Assembly (NCBI GenBank): GCA_965231025.1
Contig: OZ246407.1
Coordinates: forward strand, 496,001 to 560,000
DNA: 64,000 nucleotides
Direction of reading: 5' to 3'
DNA from: PALSA-1335 sp965231025
GTDB taxonomy: Bacteria; Patescibacteriota; Gracilibacteria; UBA1369
Under the pieces are notes generated by a model that saw nothing but the letters and a program-made list of their open reading frames with translations, did no database searches and was not told the DNA's origin. Position 1 is the first letter of the stretch, and each line of letters opens with the position of its first letter. This document shows positions 51,960 through 61,525 of the stretch, piece after piece. The position numbers and the translations under genes are program-made.

Positions 51960-52238
51960 ATGACAAAACAAGATCTCGTCGACGCAGCTGCAAAAGCAAC
52001 TGGCGTTACCAAAAAGGCTGCAGGGGATGTTCTCGAGGCGGTTCTCGCAAGCATCACCAAGTCTCTCAAAAAGGGTGAAAACGTCACCGTAACAGGTTTC
52101 GGCACTTTCCGCGTTTCAAAGCGCGCTGCCCGCACCGGTGTAAATCCACGCAACCCAAGCCAGAAGATCAAGATCCCTGCCATGAAGCTTCCAGCTTTCA
52201 AGTCAGGCAAATCTCTCAAGGATGCTGTTCGCAAATAA
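51960..52238 (+). CDS. hup: HU-family nucleoid protein
   Basis: The 92-residue protein matches HU throughout: MTKQDLVDAAAKATGVTKKA, the conserved GFGTFRVSKRAARTGVNPRNP arm that wraps the DNA minor groove, and the C-terminal helix. It bends and compacts DNA as a dimer. It has its own promoter and a bidirectional terminator after it. Confidence 0.97.
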   Translation: MTKQDLVDAAAKATGVTKKAAGDVLEAVLASITKSLKKGENVTVTGFGTFRVSKRAARTGVNPRNPSQKIKIPAMKLPAFKSGKSLKDAVRK

Positions 52239-52272
52239 ATAACGGCTCCGCAAGGATTCAAACCGTAAACGT

Positions 52273-52303
52273 AAAAAGCCCCTCTGAAAAGCGGGGCTTT
52301 TTT
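52273..52303. terminator. Bidirectional terminator between hup and infB
   Basis: AAAAAGCCCC (52273-52282) and GGGGCTTTTT (52293-52302) pair perfectly, with T6 on the plus strand and T5 on the minus strand. It serves both convergent genes. Confidence 0.9.
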
Positions 52304-52317
52304 GATGTTCAATCCAA

Positions 52318-54603
52318 TTACAGCGTCCGGATTCTCTTATCCATCTTGTAGGACTCCAGGATGTCTCCTTCAAGGAGCGGCATGAAGCCTTCGTAGCGGA
52401 TTCCGCAGTCGTTGCCTTCGTTGACCTCGTTGACGTTCTTTTCAAAACTCTTGAGAGTGTTGATCTGGCCGTCGCCGACTTTGGTTTCACCTTCCGGACC
52501 CTGGCGGAACACGCGGACCTTGGATTTGTTTTCCACGTGGCCCTTGATGATCTTGCAACCCACGATCATCTCTTTCTTCTCCGTCATGAAGATCTTCTTC
52601 ACTTCAGCACGGCCCATGATATTTTCAATAATTTCAGGTTCCAGAAGACCTGTGAGGATCTTCTTGATGTCGTCGAGGAGTTTATAAATGATCGTATACT
52701 GCAGAACTTCAACATGTTCGCGTTCCGCGATTTTCTTCACCTGGAGCGGAACATCCACATGGAATCCCATAACGATGCCGCCCGCGGCTGCCGCCATCAT
52801 GACGTCGGACTCGGTCACATTGCCAACGCTGGCAAGCACGGTTTTGACGCTGACCATGTCGTTCTTGATCTGGGCGATGGACTGTTTCAATGCTTCCAGC
52901 GAACCTTTGGAGTCCGCCTTTAGCACGAGTTTGAGCTGCTTGAGCTGGCCGGAGGTAATCTGGGACATGATTTCACCCACTCCGCGTTTCTTGAGCATTT
53001 CCGCTTCCTTGAGGGTCTGGACGTTGAGCGCCTGGGCGCGCGCGGTCTGTTCGTTGGCCACCACGTGCAAAATGTCGCCGGACTGGGGAGACGCGGAAAT
53101 TCCCGCGATCATGACCGGAGTGGACGGACCTGCGCCCTGGAGATTTTTGCCGGCGTTGTCTTTCATCACTTTCACGCGGCCGTGCGTTCCTCCGACCACG
53201 AAGTTGTCACCGACCTTGAGTGTTCCGGTATTCACGATAATGGTGGCCACCGGGCCCAGACTTGGGTTCAGATGGGCTTCGATCACGGTTCCGACGGCTT
53301 CACGGTTCGCGTTTCCCTTGAGGTTTGCCATGTCGGCCACCAGGAGGATCATTTCCAAAAGCGTGTCCATGCCCTGGCCGGTCATGGCGGAAACGGGCAC
53401 CATAATGGTGGAGCCGCCCCACTCTTCCGGAACCAGGCCGTATTCGCCGAGTTCGCCCTTCACACGTTCGGGCGCGGCGTTCTCTTTATCAATCTTGTTG
53501 ATGGCGACGATGATTGGTACGCCCGCATCCTGGGCGTGCTGCAAAGCTTCCACGGTCTGGGGTTTGACGCCTTCGTCGGCCGCGACCACCAGAATGGCGA
53601 TGTCAGTGACTTTGGCTCCGCGGGCACGCATGGCGGTGAACGCTTCGTGTCCCGGGGTGTCAAGGAAAGTAATTTTTCGGTTGTTTTTGACGACCTGATA
53701 GGCGCCGATGTGTTGGGTGATGCCGCCCGCCTCCTTGGCCACCACGTTGGTGTTGCGGATGTAATCGAGCAGTTTGGTTTTTCCGTGGTCAACGTGACCC
53801 ATCACCACCACGATCGGCGGGCGGGGCTGGAGATCCGCGGCTTCGTCCTGTTTCAAAAGGGCTTCAAGATTGCCGGAAAACACGTCCTCGGCACTGCCTT
53901 CGCCGCGCTTCTTCTTGAGCTGGATGCCGAGACCCATCGCGATGATCTGGGCGGTGTCGTAGTCGATCTGCTGGTTGATATTGGCCAGGATGCCGTTCTT
54001 CATAAGTTCGCCGATCACTTTGGCGGCGCCGATGCCGGTTTTTTCTGAAAATTCTTTGACAGTAATCACTTCCGGGATCTCGACCACGCGGTCGGTCACC
54101 GGACGGGGCTGCTGGTACTGGTAGGGCTTTTTCTGGCCCTTTTTGCCGCTGTCCTTGCCGGCCATCTGCTTGCGCTGGCTGTGGACAAGTTCGCGTTCCA
54201 GTTCCTGCGAAATAATTTCGTCATAAATCTCCGCTTCGCCCTGAGGGGCTTCGTCGGTCGGGCCCAAAATGTCCTCGGCAAAATCGCCGCGCACTTTTTG
54301 CGGTTCCTGCTTTGGTTTCTGGGGCTCCTGTTGTTGAGGCTGGGGTTGGGGAGCAGGAGTTGATTGCTTGTCCGTTGCCAGTTTCACGGAAGTCTGCTTG
54401 GCAGGAGCAATCTTTTTTTTCTCTTCAGTTTTGTTAACAACAGTTTTCTTCGCGGTCGCAGCGGCTTGTTTTTTAACCGGGGCTGTCTTTTTCACAACTT
54501 TGGGAGCCGTCTTTTTGGCGGGAGTCTTGGTTTTTGCCGAAACTTTGCCGGTAGGTTTAACGGTTTTCTTTGCAGGGGCTGCGGGTTTCTTCTTGGTGGG
54601 CAC
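52318..54603 (-). CDS. infB: Translation initiation factor IF-2
   Basis: The 761-residue GTPase brings fMet-tRNA to the 30S subunit. A Lys/Ala/Pro/Gln-rich disordered N-terminus (1-105) precedes an IF2_N fold (about 171-232). The G domain follows with G1 GHVDHGKT (269-276), G3 DTPGHEAF and G4 NKID, then beta-barrel domains and the C2 fMet-tRNA-binding region ending SYKMDKRIRTL. The start codon is GTG at 54603. It stands alone here rather than in the nusA-infB-rbfA operon of many bacteria. Confidence 0.97.
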   Translation of the reverse strand: MPTKKKPAAPAKKTVKPTGKVSAKTKTPAKKTAPKVVKKTAPVKKQAAATAKKTVVNKTEEKKKIAPAKQTSVKLATDKQSTPAPQPQPQQQEPQKPKQEPQKVRGDFAEDILGPTDEAPQGEAEIYDEIISQELERELVHSQRKQMAGKDSGKKGQKKPYQYQQPRPVTDRVVEIPEVITVKEFSEKTGIGAAKVIGELMKNGILANINQQIDYDTAQIIAMGLGIQLKKKRGEGSAEDVFSGNLEALLKQDEAADLQPRPPIVVVMGHVDHGKTKLLDYIRNTNVVAKEAGGITQHIGAYQVVKNNRKITFLDTPGHEAFTAMRARGAKVTDIAILVVAADEGVKPQTVEALQHAQDAGVPIIVAINKIDKENAAPERVKGELGEYGLVPEEWGGSTIMVPVSAMTGQGMDTLLEMILLVADMANLKGNANREAVGTVIEAHLNPSLGPVATIIVNTGTLKVGDNFVVGGTHGRVKVMKDNAGKNLQGAGPSTPVMIAGISASPQSGDILHVVANEQTARAQALNVQTLKEAEMLKKRGVGEIMSQITSGQLKQLKLVLKADSKGSLEALKQSIAQIKNDMVSVKTVLASVGNVTESDVMMAAAAGGIVMGFHVDVPLQVKKIAEREHVEVLQYTIIYKLLDDIKKILTGLLEPEIIENIMGRAEVKKIFMTEKKEMIVGCKIIKGHVENKSKVRVFRQGPEGETKVGDGQINTLKSFEKNVNEVNEGNDCGIRYEGFMPLLEGDILESYKMDKRIRTL

Positions 54604-54742
54604 GTGAAATTGGCTTAAAATGCGCCATAAGTCTATTGAAAATGCCTTCCAAAGTCAATGAGAACTCGTCTTAGTGTAGGCGAAAACGCCCGTGTTCATC
54701 GCGCATATTGCCGAAGGCTGCAATGTGATGTACTTTTTTGCC

Positions 54743-55447
54743 ATGAAAAATAATCCTTTGTTCGTTGCCGACATCTTTTTAAGCATCCAGGGCGAGGGGC
54801 CGAAAATAGGGACACCTTCGATCTTTTTGAGGCTCGGGATCTGTAATCTCCAATGCGCCTGGTGCGACACTCCGTACACCTGGAAAAAAGGCCTGACGGA
54901 CTATACGGCCAAAACACCCTCGGAGATCATAAAAAAAATTGCCGCGCTCAAAAAAGGGACATCGGTCAAAAACATCGTCGTGACGGGAGGGGAGCCGCTC
55001 CTCCAGCAACAACAGTTCGCACAACTTTTGGGAAACAAGCTGTTCGCGGACATGACCATAGAGTTCGAAACCAACGGCAGCATGCCGCTTCTGAGGGACA
55101 TGAAAGCGTTTGTTGCCGGGCGGGGCGCGCGGGGCGGCGTCACCTTCAACATCTCCCCAAAACTTGCGGACAGCGGGAATAAGCCTTATAACGTTCACCA
55201 CTACCCCGGCTCCGTTTTGAAATTCGTGTACGTGAACAAGAAAAGTGAAAAACTCATCGAATCTTTTCTCAAGAAATACCGGGTTGTCGGGAACTCTTTG
55301 CCGCCCGTCTACATCATGCCCGAAGGCGTGACGGTGGAAGCGATGTCATCAAAATATCAGGACATCATCGGGTACTGTACAAAAAACGGATTCCGATTCA
55401 CCCCGCGTCTGCACATTTATCTTTTTGGTAACACCAGAGCCACATGA
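54743..55447 (+). CDS. queE: 7-carboxy-7-deazaguanine synthase (radical SAM)
   Basis: The enzyme converts carboxy-tetrahydropterin to 7-carboxy-7-deazaguanine. The 234-residue protein begins with FVADIFLSIQGEGPKIGTPS, has the radical-SAM cluster C34-x3-C38-x2-C41 (CNLQCAWCDT) and the SAM-binding VTGGEPLL. The end of the gene overlaps queC by four bases. I chose the ATG at 54743; two upstream ATGs would add a non-homologous leader. No preQ1 riboswitch is evident upstream. Confidence 0.95.
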   Translation: MKNNPLFVADIFLSIQGEGPKIGTPSIFLRLGICNLQCAWCDTPYTWKKGLTDYTAKTPSEIIKKIAALKKGTSVKNIVVTGGEPLLQQQQFAQLLGNKLFADMTIEFETNGSMPLLRDMKAFVAGRGARGGVTFNISPKLADSGNKPYNVHHYPGSVLKFVYVNKKSEKLIESFLKKYRVVGNSLPPVYIMPEGVTVEAMSSKYQDIIGYCTKNGFRFTPRLHIYLFGNTRAT

Positions 55448-56094
55448 AAATCATCGCCATTTTGTCCGGAGGACTCGATTCCGCCACCGCGCTCTATGCC
55501 CTGCGCCAGGAGCACCAAGTTACCGAAGCGGTCACTTTTGACTACGGCCAGCGCCACCGCAAAGAGATCAAGTGCGCCAGGAAAATATGCGCCGCGCTCG
55601 ACCTCCCGCACCGCGTCATCGACATCAGGAATTTCAACGAACTCCTTCCGGGCAATTCGCTCACGAGCAGGGATGTCGCTACTCCGCACGGCCATTATAA
55701 GGAAGAAACGATGAAACAGACGGTCGTGCCGAACCGCAACGCGATCATGATCAACATTGCCGCCGGCTACGCCGTCTCCCAAAAAATTTACGGCCTCGGC
55801 CTGGGAGTCCACGCCGGAGACCATTACATCTATCCCGACTGCCGCCCCGAATTCATAGAATCCCAGCAAAAAACATTGAGCCTGGCCAACGATTGCGACT
55901 TTAAACTTTTTGCGCCGTTTCTGCTGGTGAACAAAACGGAAATCGTTGCCAAGGGGCACGCCCTTGGAGTACCTTTTGAGCACACCTGGACCTGTTACGA
56001 GGGCGGAGAAAAGCCCTGCGGAAAATGCGGAAGCTGCGTGGAAAGAGCGGAAGCGTTTGAACACAACGGTCTTGAAGACCCTTTACTGAAATAA
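55444..56094 (+). CDS. queC: 7-cyano-7-deazaguanine (preQ0) synthase
   Basis: The ATP-dependent enzyme turns carboxy-deazaguanine into preQ0. The 216-residue protein has the PP-loop SGGLDSATAL (8-17), the FDYGQRHRKE segment, VPNRNAIM and a zinc-binding CYEGGEKPCGKCGSC near the C-terminus. It is translationally coupled to queE and followed two bases later by queF. Confidence 0.97.
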   Translation: MKIIAILSGGLDSATALYALRQEHQVTEAVTFDYGQRHRKEIKCARKICAALDLPHRVIDIRNFNELLPGNSLTSRDVATPHGHYKEETMKQTVVPNRNAIMINIAAGYAVSQKIYGLGLGVHAGDHYIYPDCRPEFIESQQKTLSLANDCDFKLFAPFLLVNKTEIVAKGHALGVPFEHTWTCYEGGEKPCGKCGSCVERAEAFEHNGLEDPLLK

Positions 56095-56096
56095 TT

Positions 56097-56579
56097 ATGA
56101 CAAAGCATCAGGCGCCGCCGGCGCCGACAAAACTCAAAGCGCTCGGAAAGAAAAGCGCGTACCAGTTCGACAAACCGGCACCGGAACTGCTGGAAAGTTT
56201 TACGAATCTCCATCCGGACAACCTCTACGTCATCAATTTGCTGTGCAGCGAGTTTACCTCGCTCTGCCCCGTCACCGGCCAGCCGGACTGGGGGAAATTC
56301 ATCATCCGATACGTGCCGGACAAACTCTGCGTGGAAAGCAAAAGTCTCAAACTCTACCTCTTCAGTTTCCGCAACCACGGAGAATTTCACGAAGATGTCA
56401 CCAACCGCATCGCCAAGGATCTCTTCAAACTTACGAAGCCCCGTTACCTTCAGATCTACGGCGAATTCAACAGCCGGGGCGGCATTGCCATCCACCCTTT
56501 CGTGGAACTCTGGGGAAACGTGGACGCCAAAACAGAGTCGCACATTCAAAAACTGCTGAAGAACAACCCTCAGCCCTGA
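56097..56579 (+). CDS. queF: NADPH-dependent preQ0 reductase
   Basis: The enzyme reduces the nitrile of preQ0 to the aminomethyl of preQ1. The 160-residue short (YkvM-type) form has the catalytic Cys57 in FTSLCPVTGQPD, Asp64 and the diagnostic ESKSLKLY (80-87). The presence of queF shows that the cluster makes queuosine precursor for tRNA rather than only preQ0. queD/folE and tgt are not in this window. Confidence 0.96.
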   Translation: MTKHQAPPAPTKLKALGKKSAYQFDKPAPELLESFTNLHPDNLYVINLLCSEFTSLCPVTGQPDWGKFIIRYVPDKLCVESKSLKLYLFSFRNHGEFHEDVTNRIAKDLFKLTKPRYLQIYGEFNSRGGIAIHPFVELWGNVDAKTESHIQKLLKNNPQP

Positions 56580-56580
56580 T

Positions 56581-57684
56581 CTAATCGTCCACGCCCGGTT
56601 TTTCCAGCAGCGGAAGATCGGCACCGATTTCCGTACCGCCATCGGAAATTTTGTAGACGTCTTTGTCGATCTTTTTGAACTCGTGCGAGGCCTGGTTGTA
56701 CATGCTTACGGAGGTTCCCAGATTGTTGCCGAGTTTGACCATGAAGGTCTGATAGCTCTTTAAATGACGGCCGAGCTCGCCGACCCTTTTGACGATTTCC
56801 TGGACCGACTCTTCCATCTTGAGCGCCTTGAGCCCCTGCAAAACCGTTTCAAGATAAGCAAAGAACGAGGTCGGGGAGACGATGATGACGTGCTTTTTGA
56901 AAGCGTATTCCACCAGGTCCTGGGTGTTCACCTCAACGGTGCCCACGTTATAGACGAGCAGGTTATAGTAGATGCCTTCCGCCGGAATAAACATGAACGC
57001 GAAGTCCGTGGTGTTCTCAATCGGACGGATGTATTTTGAGGTCTCATCAATGCGGTTTTTGAGGTCGACCTTGAACTCCTTCTCCAGCTGTTCGCGGCGC
57101 CTTTTATCGTTCTCCTGCATGATCATGTTGTACTTTTCCAGGGAGAACTTGGCGTCGATCGGAATGATTTTGTCCTTAAAGAAAATCACGGAATCCACAA
57201 TCTCGCCATTTTTGAATTTATACTGCATCTGGAACTGTTCCGGCGCCAGAATGTTGCCGAGAAGCGATTCCAGAAGATACTCTCCCAGAATACCGCGCTG
57301 CTTGGGATTCTTGAGGATGTTTTCCAGACTCTTCATCTGTTCGGCAAACCCGACGACCTGCTTGTTGGTCTCGTCGAGCATGGTCAGTTTTTTCGTAACC
57401 TCTTCAATGATCTTGGCGCTCTGTCCGAACTGTTTCTGAAGGGTGTCGAGCGAGCCTTTTTGATGTTCGGCCAGCTGTTTGGTCATCTTATCCAGCTGAT
57501 CCTGGAGGGATTTGCGGGTCTTGTCATCTCCGTCCTGAACAGACACGCGGAGTTTTTCCATCACGTCCAGCATGAGTTTCTGGGACTGGTCGTCCTGGGG
57601 TGTCTTCAGCTTCTGCAGCTCGGAGATCAAATAGATGAGCGCGCCCACAATGGCGATGCCGATGATCACGTAAAGAAGTTCCAT
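56581..57684 (-). CDS. rmuC: RmuC-family DNA recombination protein
   Basis: The 367-residue protein has an N-terminal transmembrane helix (about 3-20), a long coiled coil (about 30-115) and the RmuC nuclease-like domain with KGILGEYLLE-type QRGILGEYLLESLLG, IPIDAKFSLEKY (candidate active-site Asp/Lys) and AFMFIPAEGIYYNLL. RmuC limits inversions between short inverted repeats in E. coli. The start at 57684 places the hydrophobic helix at the N-terminus. It is convergent with queF, two bases apart, and lies downstream of the helicase gene. Confidence 0.93.
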   Translation of the reverse strand: MELLYVIIGIAIVGALIYLISELQKLKTPQDDQSQKLMLDVMEKLRVSVQDGDDKTRKSLQDQLDKMTKQLAEHQKGSLDTLQKQFGQSAKIIEEVTKKLTMLDETNKQVVGFAEQMKSLENILKNPKQRGILGEYLLESLLGNILAPEQFQMQYKFKNGEIVDSVIFFKDKIIPIDAKFSLEKYNMIMQENDKRRREQLEKEFKVDLKNRIDETSKYIRPIENTTDFAFMFIPAEGIYYNLLVYNVGTVEVNTQDLVEYAFKKHVIIVSPTSFFAYLETVLQGLKALKMEESVQEIVKRVGELGRHLKSYQTFMVKLGNNLGTSVSMYNQASHEFKKIDKDVYKISDGGTEIGADLPLLEKPGVDD

Positions 57685-57744
57685 AATTCGAAAGAAAAAC
57701 TGATGGTTTAAGTGTAGGTGAGTGTGCACTCACCGTCAAGAAAA

Positions 57745-60700
57745 TTACACGCGGCCTTCAATAAGGTCTTCGGTAAAACATCCGACGCCGAACAGGTCTT
57801 TGTCATACTTCGTGATGTCCGGAAAATCCAGCGCCATGATTTTTTGATAGACGACTTCGATGAGTTTTTTGAGCCTTGCCGTTTCTTCGTCGGAAATTTC
57901 AAGTTCCAGGGTCAGCATCTCCTTGTCCCTGGGTTTCAGGAACTCCAAAACTCCTTTGTGGACGGACTTTCCTCGGTACTCGCGGGAATTTTCCACGAGA
58001 ATTTTATAAAACGTCAGCTGAAGTTTGTACTGCCACGCCTTGAACTGGACGTACTCGTCCGCGGGTTCCCAGGTGTCGAACGTTTTTCCGGTTTTGTAAT
58101 CGAACACGACGATTTCTCTGCTTGCGGGAGGCATATGCATGCGGTCAATCTGGCCGGAAAGCGACGCGCCGTTCACCACGACCTGCTGGCTCGCGAAACT
58201 CACTTCCACCTTGTCCTGAGGGTCTATTGCCGCCGAACGGCTGTCATAAAAACACTGAAGATGGTCGAGCCCCTCCGCCAGTTTTCTTTTGAAATCGTTT
58301 TTGTTCAGACGTTCCAGCGCCAGCGCCGACTCGAACTGCTTTTTCAGAAATTCCGCGGAGGGCAGTTTCTTCTCCTGTTTGAAAGCAAGATAAAAATTTG
58401 CCAGGGCTTTGTGCATCGCCGATCCAAACGCCGCGTTCGGAGAGATCATCTGGGGGAAGCGCAGCAGGTTCCTTTCCAGAAAAAGATGCGGCCCGCCCTC
58501 GATCACGTTGAGGAAATTCGTAAGGTGGGTGACGCTCAACCGGTAGTTCTGGAGAACGCCTTTGAGCAGGTGCTTCTCGTCTTCCGAATACGGCTGGTGT
58601 CGGCGGATCTCCCGCTGGAGCTCCACAAGTTTTTCCGCACCGTACTCTTTGGCCACGCGCTCGTTTGAAGCGGCAAGATCGATTTCCGAGGTCTTCTTCG
58701 AAGATTTTTCTCCGGATTCTTCGCCGCCCGCTTCGCTCAAAAACCGAAGATGGACCTGCTCCTTGCCCTTTTCGTCAAAGCGATGGTGGGTCAGGTACAG
58801 CTCATGTTTGGCGCGCGTGATCGCCACGAAAAAAAGTCTCAGGACGTCGTCCGTCGTTTCATTTTCCGGGGAAAGCGGAAGGTTGGAAGGGAACTGCAGC
58901 TTGTCGTGCGTGCGCTTGATCCAGGAACTGTCCTGGCAGTTGATGACGAAAACTTTTTCGAACTCCAGACCTTTGGCTTTATACACCGTCATAAGCTGAA
59001 CCGCGTCGCTGTTGGTGCTGAAGGAAAGGGTCTGGTCGAGCGGAATCTCGTTGCTTTCCAAAAGGTGGACGAACTTGAGCACATCATGGACGTACAACGT
59101 TTCCGCGGCATTATGCTTGCGGATTTTGGCAATGAAGGCCTGGAGATTTGCCAGGTGTTCAAAGTAGCGGCTTTTTGCGTCCGAAAATTTTTCTTCACTG
59201 AAATAAAACTGTTTGAACGGACTCCGGAACGGTTCTTTGTCTTCGTCGAACATCAGCGAGTGCTGGTCCGTCGCGTCGTCGTATTCATTGTTGGGCAGGG
59301 TATTTTCCTCGGCTCCGGTGATGCGGTCAATGATCTCTTCCGCCGTCCGTTCCTTGGCGTCCGCCGCCAGGTCGATGAAAAACTTGGCGATGGTTTTGAG
59401 GTACGCGGAATCGGAAGCGAGCATCACATCCATCCAGCGTTTGCGGGATTTCAGGGCCGTTGAGGCAAGCTTCCACAGCGCCACCCGGTTGATGCCCCAG
59501 AAGGGAAAACTTAAAATTTCCGGAAGCAGAAAATCGGCCTGTTCCTCGTCGTGGCGGAGCATGGAATCAATGAACTGCAGCATCGTGATGATCTCCCGGA
59601 TCTGCGGATCTTCCAGGAGGTTCCTTTTTCTTTCATACGACACCGGAATGCCAAAATAGTTGAGCGTCTTGGCCGCCGCTTCCAGCACGCGGTGCCTTGG
59701 GGAAAGCACGGCGATTTCACTTGGCGCGCATTTTTTTTCGTCGAGTATGGTTTTGATGTTTTTTGCGATCCAGAGAAACTCTTCAAACGACGTTTCGAAC
59801 TCGTGCTGGAGCAGCGCGCCCTGGGGAAGATCAATTTTGGAAGCCACAAGCTCTTTTTGGATGCTGCCCTCCAGTCGGTTTTCCAGACGGTCTTCGCCCT
59901 GCAGAATGACCTTTCTGGCAAAGTCCAGAATCTGCTGCGTGGAGCGGTAGTTGCGGGTCAGAACAATGATGGCCGGGTCGCGGAACTTCCGGCTGAATCC
60001 CAGAATGTTTTCAAGGTTAGCACCCTGGAATTTGTAAATGGACTGGTCGTCGTCGCCCACGGCCATGATATTCGGCCGGCCCTCGTGAAGTTCGGAATCA
60101 ACCAGCAGATCAAGCAGTCGCATCTGGGCCCCGTTCGTGTCCTGAAACTCATCCACAAGGATGTAGAGAAATTTTTCCTGAAGCGTGAAGCGGAGGTCGG
60201 CATGGGTTTCAAAAGCCTTCACCACGTCCAGGAGCATGTCGTCATAATCAAACAGCCCCTGCTGATGGAGCTTAAGAAGATACTGTTCATAAATATCGCA
60301 GAGTGCAAAATTTTTCCTGAGACGTTCGGAGTCCTTGAGAATCGTCATTTTCTTGTCATTTTTTTTCGTATACCGGTTTTTCCATTCCGTCACCGGCTTG
60401 GTGTTGCCGTCTTCCTGCGCCTGTTTGAGGGCAAGAGCAAGGGACTCCTGGATTTTTTCACGGAGCGTTTTTGATGCCGCCGTTCCGGTTTGGGATTCGC
60501 CCGCAGACGGAAGTTCCGCCAGTTTTTGCACCAGCCCTTCCACGAGGGGCAGAATACTTTTGCTGATTTTTCCTTCAAAAACTTCCGCGAACAACGGAGC
60601 GGACTGATCCAGAAAAACTTTGTCCTTTTCCAGGACCGCGCGGAACTCCTCCGGACTAAAACCTCCCTTTTTCAGGTCTCCGATACGCTCTTTGGTCTCC

Positions 60701-61179
60701 TTGATGTAGGTGTAGCCGTGCTCGGGATGGTACGAACCCAGAAGGCTCGTATGGGGAAGATTTTCAAAAATCTCCTGGAGAATCTCCAGCTGTTTGATGT
60801 CGTCGGCCGGAGAGTACGTGGAACCATTATAAAAATATTCGGGATGCTGGGCGATGATCTCGCTCCCAAAACTGTGGAACGTATGGACGGCGATTTTATA
60901 AGCTTCCGCGCCAATCAGACTTTCCAGACGTTTTTGCATGTTCACGGACGCGGAGTCGGTGAAGGTCAGACAAAGAATGGAAGAAGGCAGGGTGTCCGTT
61001 TGTCGCAAAATGTTCGCAGCCCTCAAACTCAGGAGCTCGGTTTTCCCGGAACCCGGGCCGGCAACCACCAGGACGGGACCATCAATGGTATCCACGGCCT
61101 TTTGCTGCTCGGGGTTCAGGGCGCGGTACCGCTCCTCATAGATCTGTTCGTGGTTGATCTGCGTATCGGATGGTTTCAT
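57745..61179 (-). CDS. UvrD-type helicase fused to a RecB-like nuclease (AddA/AdnB-like)
   Basis: The 1144-residue protein starts with a superfamily 1 helicase: Q-motif LNPEQQKAV, Walker A GPGSGKT (41-47), LVDEFQDTN, VGDDDQSIYKFQGA, LTRNYRST and VMTVYKAKGLEFEKVF-like motifs. The last 220 residues carry a PD-(D/E)XK nuclease with GQIDRM and VVFDYKTGK. This domain order is that of AddA/AdnB-type end-resection enzymes that process double-strand breaks. No partner subunit gene is adjacent, so whether it works alone is unclear. rmuC downstream is probably co-transcribed, and rnpM lies seven bases upstream. Confidence 0.93.
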   Translation of the reverse strand: MKPSDTQINHEQIYEERYRALNPEQQKAVDTIDGPVLVVAGPGSGKTELLSLRAANILRQTDTLPSSILCLTFTDSASVNMQKRLESLIGAEAYKIAVHTFHSFGSEIIAQHPEYFYNGSTYSPADDIKQLEILQEIFENLPHTSLLGSYHPEHGYTYIKETKERIGDLKKGGFSPEEFRAVLEKDKVFLDQSAPLFAEVFEGKISKSILPLVEGLVQKLAELPSAGESQTGTAASKTLREKIQESLALALKQAQEDGNTKPVTEWKNRYTKKNDKKMTILKDSERLRKNFALCDIYEQYLLKLHQQGLFDYDDMLLDVVKAFETHADLRFTLQEKFLYILVDEFQDTNGAQMRLLDLLVDSELHEGRPNIMAVGDDDQSIYKFQGANLENILGFSRKFRDPAIIVLTRNYRSTQQILDFARKVILQGEDRLENRLEGSIQKELVASKIDLPQGALLQHEFETSFEEFLWIAKNIKTILDEKKCAPSEIAVLSPRHRVLEAAAKTLNYFGIPVSYERKRNLLEDPQIREIITMLQFIDSMLRHDEEQADFLLPEILSFPFWGINRVALWKLASTALKSRKRWMDVMLASDSAYLKTIAKFFIDLAADAKERTAEEIIDRITGAEENTLPNNEYDDATDQHSLMFDEDKEPFRSPFKQFYFSEEKFSDAKSRYFEHLANLQAFIAKIRKHNAAETLYVHDVLKFVHLLESNEIPLDQTLSFSTNSDAVQLMTVYKAKGLEFEKVFVINCQDSSWIKRTHDKLQFPSNLPLSPENETTDDVLRLFFVAITRAKHELYLTHHRFDEKGKEQVHLRFLSEAGGEESGEKSSKKTSEIDLAASNERVAKEYGAEKLVELQREIRRHQPYSEDEKHLLKGVLQNYRLSVTHLTNFLNVIEGGPHLFLERNLLRFPQMISPNAAFGSAMHKALANFYLAFKQEKKLPSAEFLKKQFESALALERLNKNDFKRKLAEGLDHLQCFYDSRSAAIDPQDKVEVSFASQQVVVNGASLSGQIDRMHMPPASREIVVFDYKTGKTFDTWEPADEYVQFKAWQYKLQLTFYKILVENSREYRGKSVHKGVLEFLKPRDKEMLTLELEISDEETARLKKLIEVVYQKIMALDFPDITKYDKDLFGVGCFTEDLIEGRV

Positions 61180-61186
61180 GACGTTT

Positions 61187-61459
61187 TTATTTGATCAGTT
61201 GCTCGAGTTTGCCCCAAAACTCGTCAGTGGGATGTACTTTGAGTCCGTACTGGACTCCGTTCTGGCCCTTGCGGTTGCGGCAGGCCTTCAGGCACGCCGG
61301 CTTTTTACACAAGTACACGCTCCTTCCGCTCAGGGTACGGGGTTCGTTCACGGTAAGCATTCCGTCTTTAATCCTTGTAATAGCCAATAAATCCTCCTGG
61401 TTGAACCGTTTTTTACATCCCACGCAGGTACGTTGCGGTTTAACATCTTTTGTGTTCAT
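61187..61459 (-). CDS. rnpM: YlxR/RnpM RNA-binding protein
   Basis: The 90-residue protein has the DUF448 signature RTCVGCKKRF near the start and GRSVYLCKKPACLKAC after it. In Bacillus the homologue binds and modulates RNase P RNA. It usually sits between nusA and infB; here it heads the helicase-rmuC run instead. Confidence 0.93.
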   Translation of the reverse strand: MNTKDVKPQRTCVGCKKRFNQEDLLAITRIKDGMLTVNEPRTLSGRSVYLCKKPACLKACRNRKGQNGVQYGLKVHPTDEFWGKLEQLIK

Positions 61460-61485
61460 TTAGCATTCAAAAAACGGCTTATTTG

Positions 61486-61494
61486 TGCTATAAT
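61486..61494 (+). promoter_or_regulatory. Extended -10 promoter of the 61526 gene
   Basis: TGCTATAAT is a perfect extended -10, 31 bases before the chosen ATG. Confidence 0.65.
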
Positions 61495-61525
61495 TATTAG
61501 ATTTAATTCGAAAGCCACAGCACAT

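Noticed and set aside
54604..54742. preQ1 riboswitch before queE
   Set aside because: No A-rich preQ1 class I tail or recognisable class II fold is visible in this short gap.
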